The notes beneath the pieces were generated by a model, which was given only the letters and a program-made list of their open reading frames with translations, ran no database searches and was not told the DNA's origin. DNA of 64,000 nucleotides from Micromonospora rubida (GTDB lineage: Bacteria; Actinomycetota; Actinomycetes; Mycobacteriales; Micromonosporaceae). The stretch lies in the NCBI RefSeq assembly GCF_009908295.1, contig NZ_JAAALO010000006.1, positions 186,001 through 250,000 of the forward strand, written 5' to 3'. Positions 15,178 to 22,761 of this stretch are shown piece by piece. The position numbers and the translations under genes are program-made. The number at the start of each line of letters is the position of its first letter. Position 1 is the stretch's first letter.

Positions 15178-15813
15178 TCAGCCACCGACGGTCACCGCGG
15201 CCAGCCAGTTGCGCAGCAGCGCAGCGCCGGTGTCGGCCGACTTCTCCGGATGGAACTGGGCGGCCGACAGCGCCCCGCGCTCGACCGCGGCCACGAAGTC
15301 CGTCTCGTGGTGCGCGGTGGTCACCGTCGCCCCGGCCGCGGCCAGCGCCGCCGGGTCGGTCACCCCGTAGGAGTGGACGAAGTAGAAGCGGCTGTCCGCC
15401 GGCAGGCCGGCGAAGAGGGTCGACGACGCCGGGGCGTGCACGGTGTTCCAGCCCATGTGCGGCAGCCGGGCGGCGGCCAGCCGCGTCACCGCGCCGGGCA
15501 GCAGCCCGAGCCCCTTGGTGACCACCCCGTGCTCGTCCCCGTGCTCGAAGAGCACCTGCATGCCGACGCAGATGCCCAGCACCGGACGGCCGGCGGCGAC
15601 CCGTTCGGCGATCACCGGACCCGCGCCGATCGCCTCGATCCCGGCCATGCAGGCGGCGAACGCGCCGACGCCCGGGACGACCAGGCCCTCGGCCTCGGCG
15701 GCGGCGGTCAGGTCGTCGGTCACCGTGACGTGCGCGCCGGCCCGTTCCAGGGCCCGCTCGGCCGAGCGCAGGTTGCCCGAGCCGTAGTCGAGCACCACGA
15801 TCCGCTCGCTCAT
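15178..15813 (-). CDS. hisH: Imidazole glycerol phosphate synthase, glutamine amidotransferase subunit
   Basis: A 211-residue class I glutaminase that supplies ammonia to HisF. The nucleophile Cys82 lies in GICVGMQVLFE and the catalytic His and Glu in QFHPEKS near residue 190. N-terminal IVVLDYGSGNLRSAERAL is typical. The ATG at 15813 is the first base of an 80-bp tandem repeat unit: the two repeat copies upstream each carry a similar start-like stretch (ATGAGCGAGCG). In the unduplicated arrangement the ATG would overlap the stop of the preceding small membrane gene. Confidence 0.95.
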   Translation of the reverse strand: MSERIVVLDYGSGNLRSAERALERAGAHVTVTDDLTAAAEAEGLVVPGVGAFAACMAGIEAIGAGPVIAERVAAGRPVLGICVGMQVLFEHGDEHGVVTKGLGLLPGAVTRLAAARLPHMGWNTVHAPASSTLFAGLPADSRFYFVHSYGVTDPAALAAAGATVTTAHHETDFVAAVERGALSAAQFHPEKSADTGAALLRNWLAAVTVGG

Positions 15814-15970
15814 GCCGGCACTCCGCTGCGCTCCGTGCCGCCATGAGGCACCACGGCACTGAGCCTGACGATTCGCTCGCTACGCTCGCTCATGCCGGCA
15901 CTCCGCTGCGCTCCGTGCCGCCATGAGGCACCACAGCACTGAGCCTGACGATTCGCTCGCTACGCTCGCT
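15811..15970. repeat. 80-bp tandem duplication at the hisH start
   Basis: Two 80-bp copies, 15811-15890 and 15891-15970, differ at one position (15855 g versus 15935 a). Each copy begins, on the minus strand, with ATGAGCGAGCGTAGCGAGCG and ends just before the next start-like ATG. The unit is full of GAGCG/AGCGA words and contains GGAGCGCAGCGGAGTG. It separates hisH from the small gene ending at 15970. Confidence 0.95.
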
Positions 15971-16143
15971 CATGAGCCCTCCCCGGGCAGCAGCCAGAGC
16001 ACCCCGCCGATGGTGGCCAGCACCGCGAGCAGCGCGGTGATCACCACCGCGCTACGCGGCGCGCCCTGGCGGTGCAGCGACCACACGCCGCCGACCAGCA
16101 CCCCGGCGAGGATCAACAGCAGCGACGGCAACACGGACCCCAT
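15970..16143 (-). CDS. Small two-helix membrane protein in his operon
   Basis: A 57-residue protein, MGSVLPSLLLILAGVLVGGV then a short charged loop (WSLHRQGAPRS) and a second helix AVVITALLAVLATIGGVLWL, ending LPGEGS. It sits between hisB and hisH on the same strand. The ATG at 16143 lies 28 bp after the hisB stop. Its TGA (15972-15970) overlaps an ATG in the ATGA form used for coupling, but that ATG belongs to a duplicated copy of the hisH start region rather than to hisH itself. Function is unknown. Confidence 0.7.
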   Translation of the reverse strand: MGSVLPSLLLILAGVLVGGVWSLHRQGAPRSAVVITALLAVLATIGGVLWLLPGEGS

Positions 16144-16171
16144 CAGGATCGTCCCTTCCGCGCGCCCGGCC

Positions 16172-16783
16172 TCACAGCGCGCCCTTCGTGCTGGGGATCG
16201 CGCCGGCCGAGCGCGGATCGATGGCGGTGGCCTCGCGCAGGGCGCGGGAGACCGCCTTGAACTGGGCCTCCACCACGTGGTGGGCGTCCGGGTGGCCGCC
16301 GGGGCGGGCCGCCCGCAACACGTCCACGTGCAGGGTGATCCGGGCCGCCTGGCCGAAGGACTCCCAGATGTGCCGGGTCATGCTCGTCGGGTAGACCGGC
16401 CCGATGTACGGCGCGAGCGGCGGCTCGTCGTGCACCACGTACGGGCGGCCGGACAGGTCGACGGCGGCCCGGACCAGGACCTCGTCCATCGGGACCGTGG
16501 CCGAGCCGTACCGCCGGATGCCGGCCTTGTCCCCCAGCGCCTCGTCGAACGCGGCGCCCAGGGCCAGCGCCGTGTCCTCCATCGTGTGGTGGGCGTCGAT
16601 CTCCAGGTCGCCGACGGTGCGCACGGTCAGGTCGAAGCCGCCGTGCCGGGCGATCTGGTGCAGCATGTGGTCGTAGAAGCCGACCCCGGTGCCGATCTCG
16701 GCCGCTCCGGTGCCGTCGAGGTCGATCTCGACGAACACCTTGGTCTCCTTGGTGATCCGCTCCACCCGGGCGGTCCGGCTCAT
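16172..16783 (-). CDS. hisB: Imidazoleglycerol-phosphate dehydratase
   Basis: A 203-residue monofunctional IGP dehydratase, a manganese enzyme that converts imidazole glycerol phosphate to imidazole acetol phosphate. Metal-binding motifs are GFYDHMLHQIARHGGFDL, DAHHTMEDTALALG and the second repeat AARPGGHPDAHHVVEAQFKA. There is no phosphatase domain, as usual for actinobacteria. The ATG at 16783 overlaps the hisC stop (ATGA). Confidence 0.96.
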   Translation of the reverse strand: MSRTARVERITKETKVFVEIDLDGTGAAEIGTGVGFYDHMLHQIARHGGFDLTVRTVGDLEIDAHHTMEDTALALGAAFDEALGDKAGIRRYGSATVPMDEVLVRAAVDLSGRPYVVHDEPPLAPYIGPVYPTSMTRHIWESFGQAARITLHVDVLRAARPGGHPDAHHVVEAQFKAVSRALREATAIDPRSAGAIPSTKGAL

Positions 16784-17880
16784 TGAAGTCTCTCCATCGC
16801 GGTGAGGAAGGCGTCGGTCTCGGCGGGGGTGCCGGCGGTGACCCGCAGCCAGCCGGGCAGCCCGACGTCGCGGACCAGCACGCCGGCGTCGAGCAGGGTG
16901 CGCCAGGCCACCGCCTGGTCGCCACCCACGGCGAACAGCACGAAGTTGGCGTCGCTGTCGGCCACCCGGTGACCCCGGGCGCGCAGCTCGGCGACGATCC
17001 GGTCCCGCTGCCCCATGATCGCCTCGACCGTGCCGAGCAGGGCGTCGCGGTGCGCCAGCGCCGCGCGGGCGGCGGCCTGGGTGAGCGCGGAGAGGTGGTA
17101 TGGCAGCCGGACGAGCTGCACCGCGGCCACCACGGCCGGGTCGGCCGCCAGGTAGCCCAGCCGGCCGCCCGCGAAGCCGAACGCCTTGCTCATCGTCCGG
17201 GTCACCACCAGCCTCGGGTGGCCGGGCAGCACCGCGAGGGCGCTGACCGTGCCGGGGCGGGCGAACTCGGCGTACGCCTCGTCGACCACCACCATGCCGG
17301 GGGCCTCCGCCAGCACCGCGGCGACCACCGCCGGGTCCAGCGCGGTGCCGGTGGGGTTGTTCGGCGAGCAGAGGAAGACCACGTCGGGGCGGTGCTCGCG
17401 GACCTGGGCCACCGCCTCGTCGGCGGTCAGCCCGAAGTCCGCCCCACGCCGGGCCGGCACCCAGCGGGTGCCGGTGCCCAGGGCCAGCAGCGGATGCATC
17501 GAGTACGCCGGGGCGAAGCCGAGCGCACTGCGCCCCGGGCCGCCGAACGCCTGGAGCAGCTGCTGCTGGATCTCGTTGGAGCCGTTGGCCGCCCACACCT
17601 GCTCGACGGTGAGCCCGTGACCCAGGTACGCCGCCAGGTCGGCGCGCAGCGCCACGGCGTCGCGGTCCGGGTACCGGTTGAGGTCGCGCAGCTCCGCCGC
17701 GAGGGCCTGGCCGATCGCGTCGACCACCGGCTCGGGCACCGGGTAGGAGTTCTCGTTGGTGTTCAGCCGCACGGGCACGTCGAGCTGCGGCGCCCCGTAC
17801 GGGGACAGCCCGCGCAGGTCGGCGCGGATCGGCAGATCGTCGATGGCACTCGCGCCGTCACCCCCGCCTCGCCCGCTCAC
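16780..17880 (-). CDS. hisC: Histidinol-phosphate aminotransferase
   Basis: A 366-residue fold-type I PLP enzyme that transaminates imidazole acetol phosphate to histidinol phosphate. PLP-binding residues are seen in NGSNEIQQQLL, CSPNNPTGT, VVVDEAYAEF and the Schiff-base Lys232 in TRTMSKAFGFAGGRLGY; a substrate phosphate contact is likely in RLPYHLS. GTG 17880 overlaps the hisD stop by GTGA, so the genes are translationally coupled. Confidence 0.96.
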   Translation of the reverse strand: MSGRGGGDGASAIDDLPIRADLRGLSPYGAPQLDVPVRLNTNENSYPVPEPVVDAIGQALAAELRDLNRYPDRDAVALRADLAAYLGHGLTVEQVWAANGSNEIQQQLLQAFGGPGRSALGFAPAYSMHPLLALGTGTRWVPARRGADFGLTADEAVAQVREHRPDVVFLCSPNNPTGTALDPAVVAAVLAEAPGMVVVDEAYAEFARPGTVSALAVLPGHPRLVVTRTMSKAFGFAGGRLGYLAADPAVVAAVQLVRLPYHLSALTQAAARAALAHRDALLGTVEAIMGQRDRIVAELRARGHRVADSDANFVLFAVGGDQAVAWRTLLDAGVLVRDVGLPGWLRVTAGTPAETDAFLTAMERLQ

Positions 17881-19199
17881 GGGGCGTCCCCGGGGAAGCG
17901 CACGCTGACCGCCTGGCCGTGGGCCGGCAGGTTCTCCACCCCGGCCAGGGTGACCACGTGCGGGGCCACCTCCCGCAGCGCCTGCTCGGTGTACTCGATG
18001 AGATGGACGCCGCGCAGGAAGGACTGCACCGACAGGCCCGAGGAGTGCCGGGCGCAGCCGCCGGTGGGCAGCACGTGGTTGGAGCCGGCGCAGTAGTCGC
18101 CCAGCGACACCGGCGACCAGGCGCCGACGAAGATCGCCCCGGCGTTGCGCACCCGCAGCGCCCACTCGCGGGCGTTCTCGGTCTGGATCTCCAGGTGCTC
18201 GGCGGCGTACGCGTCGACCACCCGCAGGCCGGCCTCCAGGTCGTCGACGAGGACCACGCCGCTCTGCTCACCGGTGAGCGCGGTGGTGACCCGCTCGGCG
18301 TGCTTGGTCGCGGGCACCTGTCGGGCCAGCTCCCGCTCGACCGCCTCGACCAGCGCGGGCGACGGGGTGACCAGCACGCTGGCCGCGAGGGGGTCGTGCT
18401 CGGCCTGGCTGACCAGGTCGGCGGCGACGTGCGCCGGGTCGGCCGTGTCGTCGGCGAGGATGGCGATCTCAGTCGGGCCGGCCTCGGCGTCGATGCCGAC
18501 CACCCCGCGCAGCAGCCGCTTCGCGGCGGTCACCCAGATGTTGCCCGGGCCGGTGATCATGTCGACCGGGTCGCAGCGCTCCGCGCCGGCCGGGTCGACA
18601 GCCGAGCCGTACGCGAGCATGGCCACCGCCTGGGCGCCGCCTACGGCGTACACCTCGTCGACGCCGAGCAGCGCGCAGGCCGCGAGGACCCGGGCGTCGG
18701 GCAGGCCGCCGTTGTCCCGCTGCGGAGGGCTGGCCACCACCAGGGAACGGACCCCGGCGGCCTGGGCAGGGACCACGTTCATCACCACGGTCGACGGGTA
18801 CATCGCCAGGCCGCCGGGAACGTACAGGCCGACCCGGTCCACCGGCACCCAGCGTTCGGTGACCGTGCCGCCGGGCACCACCTGCGTGGTGTGGTCGGTG
18901 CGCCGCTGGTCGGCGTGCACCTTCCGGGCGCGGCTGATCGACTCCGACAGCGCCGCACGGACCTGCGGGTCGAGCGTTCCCTCGGCCTCGGCGATCGCCT
19001 CGGCGGGGACGCGCAGCCGCTCCGGCGAGACGCCGTCGAACCGCTCGCTCGCCTCCCGGATCGCCGGGTACCCATGCTCCCGGACCGCCTCCACGAGCGG
19101 GCGGATCCGTTCGACGGCCACGGACACGTCGAGCTGGGCACGGGGCAGGAGGCGGCGGGGGTCCCGGACGCCGCCGCGCAGGTCGATCCGATTCAACAC
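17877..19199 (-). CDS. hisD: Histidinol dehydrogenase
   Basis: A 440-residue zinc enzyme that oxidises L-histidinol to L-histidine in two NAD-dependent steps. Motifs include VPGGLAMYPSTVVMNVVPAQAAGV, GPGNIWVTAAKRLL, AGPTEIAILAD, the zinc/catalytic SQAEHDP and HVLPTGGCARHSSGLSVQSFLR. GTG 19199 gives VLNRIDLRG, the family N-terminus; a -10 hexamer ends 7 nt upstream, so the message is probably leaderless. It is the first gene of the his operon and divergent from the LON-domain gene. Confidence 0.96.
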   Translation of the reverse strand: MLNRIDLRGGVRDPRRLLPRAQLDVSVAVERIRPLVEAVREHGYPAIREASERFDGVSPERLRVPAEAIAEAEGTLDPQVRAALSESISRARKVHADQRRTDHTTQVVPGGTVTERWVPVDRVGLYVPGGLAMYPSTVVMNVVPAQAAGVRSLVVASPPQRDNGGLPDARVLAACALLGVDEVYAVGGAQAVAMLAYGSAVDPAGAERCDPVDMITGPGNIWVTAAKRLLRGVVGIDAEAGPTEIAILADDTADPAHVAADLVSQAEHDPLAASVLVTPSPALVEAVERELARQVPATKHAERVTTALTGEQSGVVLVDDLEAGLRVVDAYAAEHLEIQTENAREWALRVRNAGAIFVGAWSPVSLGDYCAGSNHVLPTGGCARHSSGLSVQSFLRGVHLIEYTEQALREVAPHVVTLAGVENLPAHGQAVSVRFPGDAP

Positions 19200-19206
19200 C
19201 CCTGCG

Positions 19207-19212
19207 AGTCTA
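19207..19212 (-). promoter_or_regulatory. -10 element (TAGACT) of his operon promoter
   Basis: TAGACT on the minus strand ends 7 nt before GTG 19199, with no ribosome binding site between. This is the leaderless spacing seen repeatedly in the window. The -35 region is GC-rich and not recognisable. Confidence 0.6.
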
Positions 19213-19302
19213 GGCGGACCGCCCGGCGCCGGCCCGCGCCGCCCGCAGGCCGGGACGGTGAGCCGAGCCACGCCGGCGCGACGGGGCGCGGCGCGGGCGG
19301 GC

Positions 19303-19308
19303 TAGGCT
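19303..19308 (+). promoter_or_regulatory. -10 element (TAGGCT) of LON-domain gene promoter
   Basis: TAGGCT ends 7 nt before GTG 19316 on the plus strand. It mirrors the divergent his promoter 91 bp away. Confidence 0.6.
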
Positions 19309-19315
19309 CGACCCC

Positions 19316-20017
19316 GTGACTGCACGGTTGCCGATCTTCCCCCTCGGGACGGTGCTCTTCCCCGGCCTGGTGCTGCCGCTGCACATCTTCGAGGAACGCT
19401 ACCGGGCCCTGGTGCGCCACCTGGTGAGCCTGCCCGAGGGCGCCCCCCGCGAGTTCGGGGTGGTGGCGATCCGGGCCGGCTGGGAGGTGGCCCCCGGCGC
19501 CACGGAGCGGCCCGTCCCCGGCGTCGGGGACGTCACGCTGCACGAGGTGGGCTGCACCGCCGAGCTGCGTCAGGTGACCGAGCTGGCCGACGGCGGGTTC
19601 GACATCGTCACGGTGGGACGGCGGCGGTTCCGCATCACCGACGTCGACGAGCGTGCCGAGCCGTACCTGACCGCCGAGGTGGAGTGGCTGCCGGAGCCGG
19701 GCGGCCCGGACGAGGACGCCGACCTGCTGGCGGCCCGGGTGATCTCGGTGTTCCGGCAGTATCTCGGGCTGATCCGACCCGCCCCGGAGGAGATCTCCGA
19801 GCAGCTCCCGGAGGACCCCACCGTCCTGTCCCACCTGGTCGCCGCGACGGCCATGCTGACCGTGGACGACCGGCAGCGACTGCTCGCCATCGACGACACG
19901 ACCGCCCGGCTCCGCGCCGAGCTGCGGCTGCTCAACCGCGAGGCGGCTCTGCTGCGCCAGGTGCGGGCGGTTCCGGTGCCGCTGTCGGAGCTGGCGATCC
20001 CTCCGGCCCCGAACTGA
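19316..20017 (+). CDS. LON peptidase substrate-binding domain protein
   Basis: A 233-residue protein consisting of a Lon N-terminal domain only, without AAA or protease parts. The hallmark LPIFPLGTVLFPGLVLPLHIFEERYRALV opens the protein, followed by the beta-rich PUA-like fold and a helical end (LLAIDDTTARLRAELRLLNREAALLRQV). Such stand-alone domains are common in actinobacteria; function is unknown. The 3' end overlaps the convergent gene on the other strand by 86 bp. Confidence 0.9.
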   Translation: MTARLPIFPLGTVLFPGLVLPLHIFEERYRALVRHLVSLPEGAPREFGVVAIRAGWEVAPGATERPVPGVGDVTLHEVGCTAELRQVTELADGGFDIVTVGRRRFRITDVDERAEPYLTAEVEWLPEPGGPDEDADLLAARVISVFRQYLGLIRPAPEEISEQLPEDPTVLSHLVAATAMLTVDDRQRLLAIDDTTARLRAELRLLNREAALLRQVRAVPVPLSELAIPPAPN

Positions 20018-20942
20018 CCCCCGGCGCCCCGAAGTGCGGGCCAGCCGGATAGCCGCCGGGCGGGCCAGCCGGGTAGCCGCCGGGCGGGCCAGCCGGATAG
20101 CCGCCGGGCGGGCCGTCCAGCGGCCAGGTCGGGTCGGGCGTCGGCTCCGGGCGCAGCGACGGCCAGCGGGACCAGCCGGCCAGCAGGGTGTACGTCACGG
20201 CAGCGGCGAACGCCGGCAGCAGCAGGTTGCCGTACGGCACCGGAAGCACGTCGAGGAACCAGTGCACGCCCCCGGCGCGCAGGTCGGCGGGCTTGGTGAA
20301 CGCCTGCCCCACCGGGGCATCGGCCAGCAGGCGGTCGTACGTCGACAGGCCGACCCGGCGGCCGACCTGCCAGGCCACCGGCGCCGCCGCGAGCCCGCCG
20401 AGCACGCCGGCGAGCAGCTCGACGGGGCCGCGGCGGCGACGCAGCAGCACCCACAGGGCCAGCGCGGCGAGCACGCCGAACCCGAGCCCGAGCATGCTGA
20501 ACCAGCCGTCCGCGGCGATCGGCTGCTCCGGCTGCGGCTGGGCGTAGACGGCGCCGGCGGCGGTCTTGACCACCGGGGTGTCGGGCGCGACGGCCGCCCA
20601 GAGCAGCCCCAGCGGAACGCCCAGCGCGGCCAGCGCCGCCGTCGCGCCGAGCGCCACCGCGATCGCCCGGCCCGGCCGACGCACGGGCCGGGCGGCGGCG
20701 GGGAGCGGGACGCTGCCGGCGTCGGGAGCCGCCGGACCGGACGCCCCGGGGTCGGGGGCCGGCCAGGCGCGCGGGTCCGCGCCGGGCGCGGCGGCGGGGG
20801 TGCCCGCCGGCACCGGCAGGCCGGCGGACCAGCCGGGGGCCTCCGCGCCCGCCACCGGCCAGGGCTGCGCCCCGGGCTCGGGCCCGCCCGGCGCAGCGGG
20901 TGGGGGCACGGGTCGGTCGGAATCGGAGGTGTCCGGGCTCAC
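19932..20942 (-). CDS. DUF2567-like membrane protein with Pro-rich ends
   Basis: A 336-residue protein: a Pro/Ala-rich cytoplasmic N-terminus (about residues 1-85), four hydrophobic helices (IAVALGATAALAALGVPLGL, SMLGLGFGVLAALALWVLL, LLAGVLGGLAAAPVAW, LLLPAFAAAVTYTLLAGW), then a Pro/Gly-rich tail with three GPPGGYPA repeats. The pattern of a long loop after helix 1 and four helices resembles DUF2567. The GTG at 20942 has GGAAGG upstream. The last 86 bp overlap the 3' end of the convergent LON-domain gene, encoding the low-complexity tail SPAPTAAPEPPAPGAAEPPRG-like segment. Function is unknown. Confidence 0.75.
   Translation of the reverse strand: MSPDTSDSDRPVPPPAAPGGPEPGAQPWPVAGAEAPGWSAGLPVPAGTPAAAPGADPRAWPAPDPGASGPAAPDAGSVPLPAAARPVRRPGRAIAVALGATAALAALGVPLGLLWAAVAPDTPVVKTAAGAVYAQPQPEQPIAADGWFSMLGLGFGVLAALALWVLLRRRRGPVELLAGVLGGLAAAPVAWQVGRRVGLSTYDRLLADAPVGQAFTKPADLRAGGVHWFLDVLPVPYGNLLLPAFAAAVTYTLLAGWSRWPSLRPEPTPDPTWPLDGPPGGYPAGPPGGYPAGPPGGYPAGPHFGAPGVSSGPEGSPAPTAAPEPPAPGAAEPPRG
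20041..20112. repeat. Three 24-bp in-frame tandem repeats (GPPGGYPA)
   Basis: Units start at 20041, 20065 and 20089, differing at one base (ggat versus gggt). In the minus-strand gene they encode the octapeptide GPPGGYPA three times in its C-terminal tail. Confidence 0.9.
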
Positions 20943-20999
20943 CGGTTGATCCTTCCAGACCGGACCCGCCCCCGGGGCGTCGGTGCCGCCGGACGGTCC

Positions 21000-22685
21000 T
21001 CAGCCGGCGAAGGGTTCGAGCATGGTCGACGCGGCGCGCAGCCAGGCCTGGCGGGTCTCCGGCTGGAGCTGCTCGTACTCGATCGAGGACCCGGTCTCCA
21101 GCGCCGGGTCGTACGGCACCACGGCCACGGCCCTCGTCCGGGTGGCGAAGTGCCGCTCCAGGTCGTCCTGCAGGGGCGAGCGGCCGGGCGTCGGGCAGGA
21201 GATCAGGGTGATTGCGTTGTCGGCCAGCTCACCCATGCCCACCTCGTGCAGCAGGTCGAGCATCCAGTCCGCGCTGAACGCGGCATCCTCCCGGGGCACG
21301 GTGGTGACCACCAGTTGGTCGGCGGCCTGCATCACCGTGCGCCAGTTCGGGCTCTCCACGTTGTTGCCGGTGTCCACGCAGACCACGTCGTGCGTACGGC
21401 GCAGCAGCTCCAGCACCCGCTTGACGGTGAACTGGTCCAGCCGCTGGGCGAACCGGGGACTCTCCTCCCCGGCCAGCACGTCGTACGAGCCGTCGGAGGC
21501 GTGCCGCAGGTAGTCGTCCAGGCTCGCCAACAGTTCGGCGCCCTCGCGGATCTCGATCTGGGCGAGGTCGCCGATCAGGTGCCGGATGGTCCGGGCGTGC
21601 CGGGCGCTGCCGGCGCGCAGCCCGAGGGTGCCCCGCAGCTCGTTGTCGTCCCATGCGAGCACGCCCCGGCCCCGCACGCTGCCGACGGTGGCGGCGGCCA
21701 GCACCGTGGCGGTGGTCTTGTGCACCCCGCCCTTGGGGTTGGCGAAGGCGAGCACCCGGGAGGTGCCCAGCTCGCGGCGGAGCACCCCGGCGGACCGCTC
21801 CAACTCGATCTCCGGGCTCTGCGGTCGCCACTCGATCCGGGCCGGGTAGCCCCGGTCCACCACGGCCGGCGGCCCGGGCTGGTAGACCGGCTCGACCGGC
21901 GACTGGTAGACCGGCTCGACCGGGGACTGGTACGTCGGCTCGACCGAGGGCTGATAGACCGGCTCACCCGGCGACTGGTAGACCGGCTCGACCGGCGACT
22001 GGTAGACCGGCGACTGGTGGACCGGCTCGACCGGGGACTGGTACGTCGGCTCGGGCCGATACCCGCCGCTGTCCAGCAGGGCGTACCGCGACTCGACCGG
22101 TGGCGGCTCGCGTCGGTAGCCGGTGTCCAGCATCGCGTACCGGGACTGGCCGGGCGGGGCGAGGTCGGCGCGGCGCACCGGCTCCGGCTCGGGGCGGGCC
22201 GGCTCGGCCCGCCACGCCGGCTCGACCGGGTACGCCGACTCGGCCGGATAGGCCGACTCGGGCTGGTACGCGGGCCCTGGCTGGTAGGCCGACTCGGGCT
22301 GGTACGCAGGCCCTGGCTGATACGTCGGCTCGGGCTGGTAGGACGGCTCGATCCGGTAGGCCGGGTCCACCCGGTAACTCGCCCCGGCCCGGTAGCCCCC
22401 GTGGGGCGGCTCGGCCGGGTGACCGGGCTCCGCGCCGTACGACGGCTCGGCGGAATGGCCGATCGCCTGCGCCCGCCCGGCATAGCCGTTGCCCGACGTA
22501 CGCCGGGGCAACGGCTCGGGGGCCGCCCGGGACGCCTCCTCGGCACGATGGTCGGCCTCGGCCTGCTCCGCGGTGCGACCGCCGTGGCGGGCCCGGTCGA
22601 GCAGCGCCCGCCACCGCGGTGCTGGCTCGGCCGGTCGACCCCAGCCGGTCTCCGTGCCGTCCAAGCCTCGCCCTCCCAGCGCCAT
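21000..22685 (-). CDS. ParA/MinD-like ATPase with Tyr/Pro repeat N-terminus
   Basis: A 561-residue protein. Residues about 90-270 are a low-complexity Tyr-Pro-Glu domain with many YQPE, YQSPVEPV and SAYP units. Residues about 295-560 form a deviant-Walker P-loop ATPase: VLAFANPKGGVHKTTATVLAAATVGSVRGRG, then WDDNELRGTLGLRAG and a Walker-B-like VVCVDTGNN. The Walker A reads KGGVHKTT, with His where ParA has Gly (KGGVGKTT). It resembles the orphan MinD/ParA proteins of actinobacteria, sometimes linked to ESX or polarity functions, but no secretion gene is nearby. ATP binding is likely; the partner is unknown. Confidence 0.85.
   Translation of the reverse strand: MALGGRGLDGTETGWGRPAEPAPRWRALLDRARHGGRTAEQAEADHRAEEASRAAPEPLPRRTSGNGYAGRAQAIGHSAEPSYGAEPGHPAEPPHGGYRAGASYRVDPAYRIEPSYQPEPTYQPGPAYQPESAYQPGPAYQPESAYPAESAYPVEPAWRAEPARPEPEPVRRADLAPPGQSRYAMLDTGYRREPPPVESRYALLDSGGYRPEPTYQSPVEPVHQSPVYQSPVEPVYQSPGEPVYQPSVEPTYQSPVEPVYQSPVEPVYQPGPPAVVDRGYPARIEWRPQSPEIELERSAGVLRRELGTSRVLAFANPKGGVHKTTATVLAAATVGSVRGRGVLAWDDNELRGTLGLRAGSARHARTIRHLIGDLAQIEIREGAELLASLDDYLRHASDGSYDVLAGEESPRFAQRLDQFTVKRVLELLRRTHDVVCVDTGNNVESPNWRTVMQAADQLVVTTVPREDAAFSADWMLDLLHEVGMGELADNAITLISCPTPGRSPLQDDLERHFATRTRAVAVVPYDPALETGSSIEYEQLQPETRQAWLRAASTMLEPFAG
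21878..22052. repeat. 24-bp tandem repeats encoding YQSPVEPV
   Basis: About seven imperfect 24-nt units, based on tggtagaccggctcgaccgg on the plus strand, encode minus-strand YQSPVEPV-type octapeptides in the N-terminal region of the ParA-like protein. Related units continue to about 22345. This is a likely site of repeat-number variation. Confidence 0.85.
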
Positions 22686-22761
22686 CGATCTCCGCCTGAC
22701 AGGCTACGAACGAAACCCTATTCGGACCACACCGGTCTGCGCACATTCTGATCCGTCTTTG

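Noticed and set aside
15811..15970. Two additional small genes starting at the repeated ATGAGCGAGCG
   Set aside because: The unit length of 80 is not a multiple of three, so frames shift between copies and no stable product is encoded.
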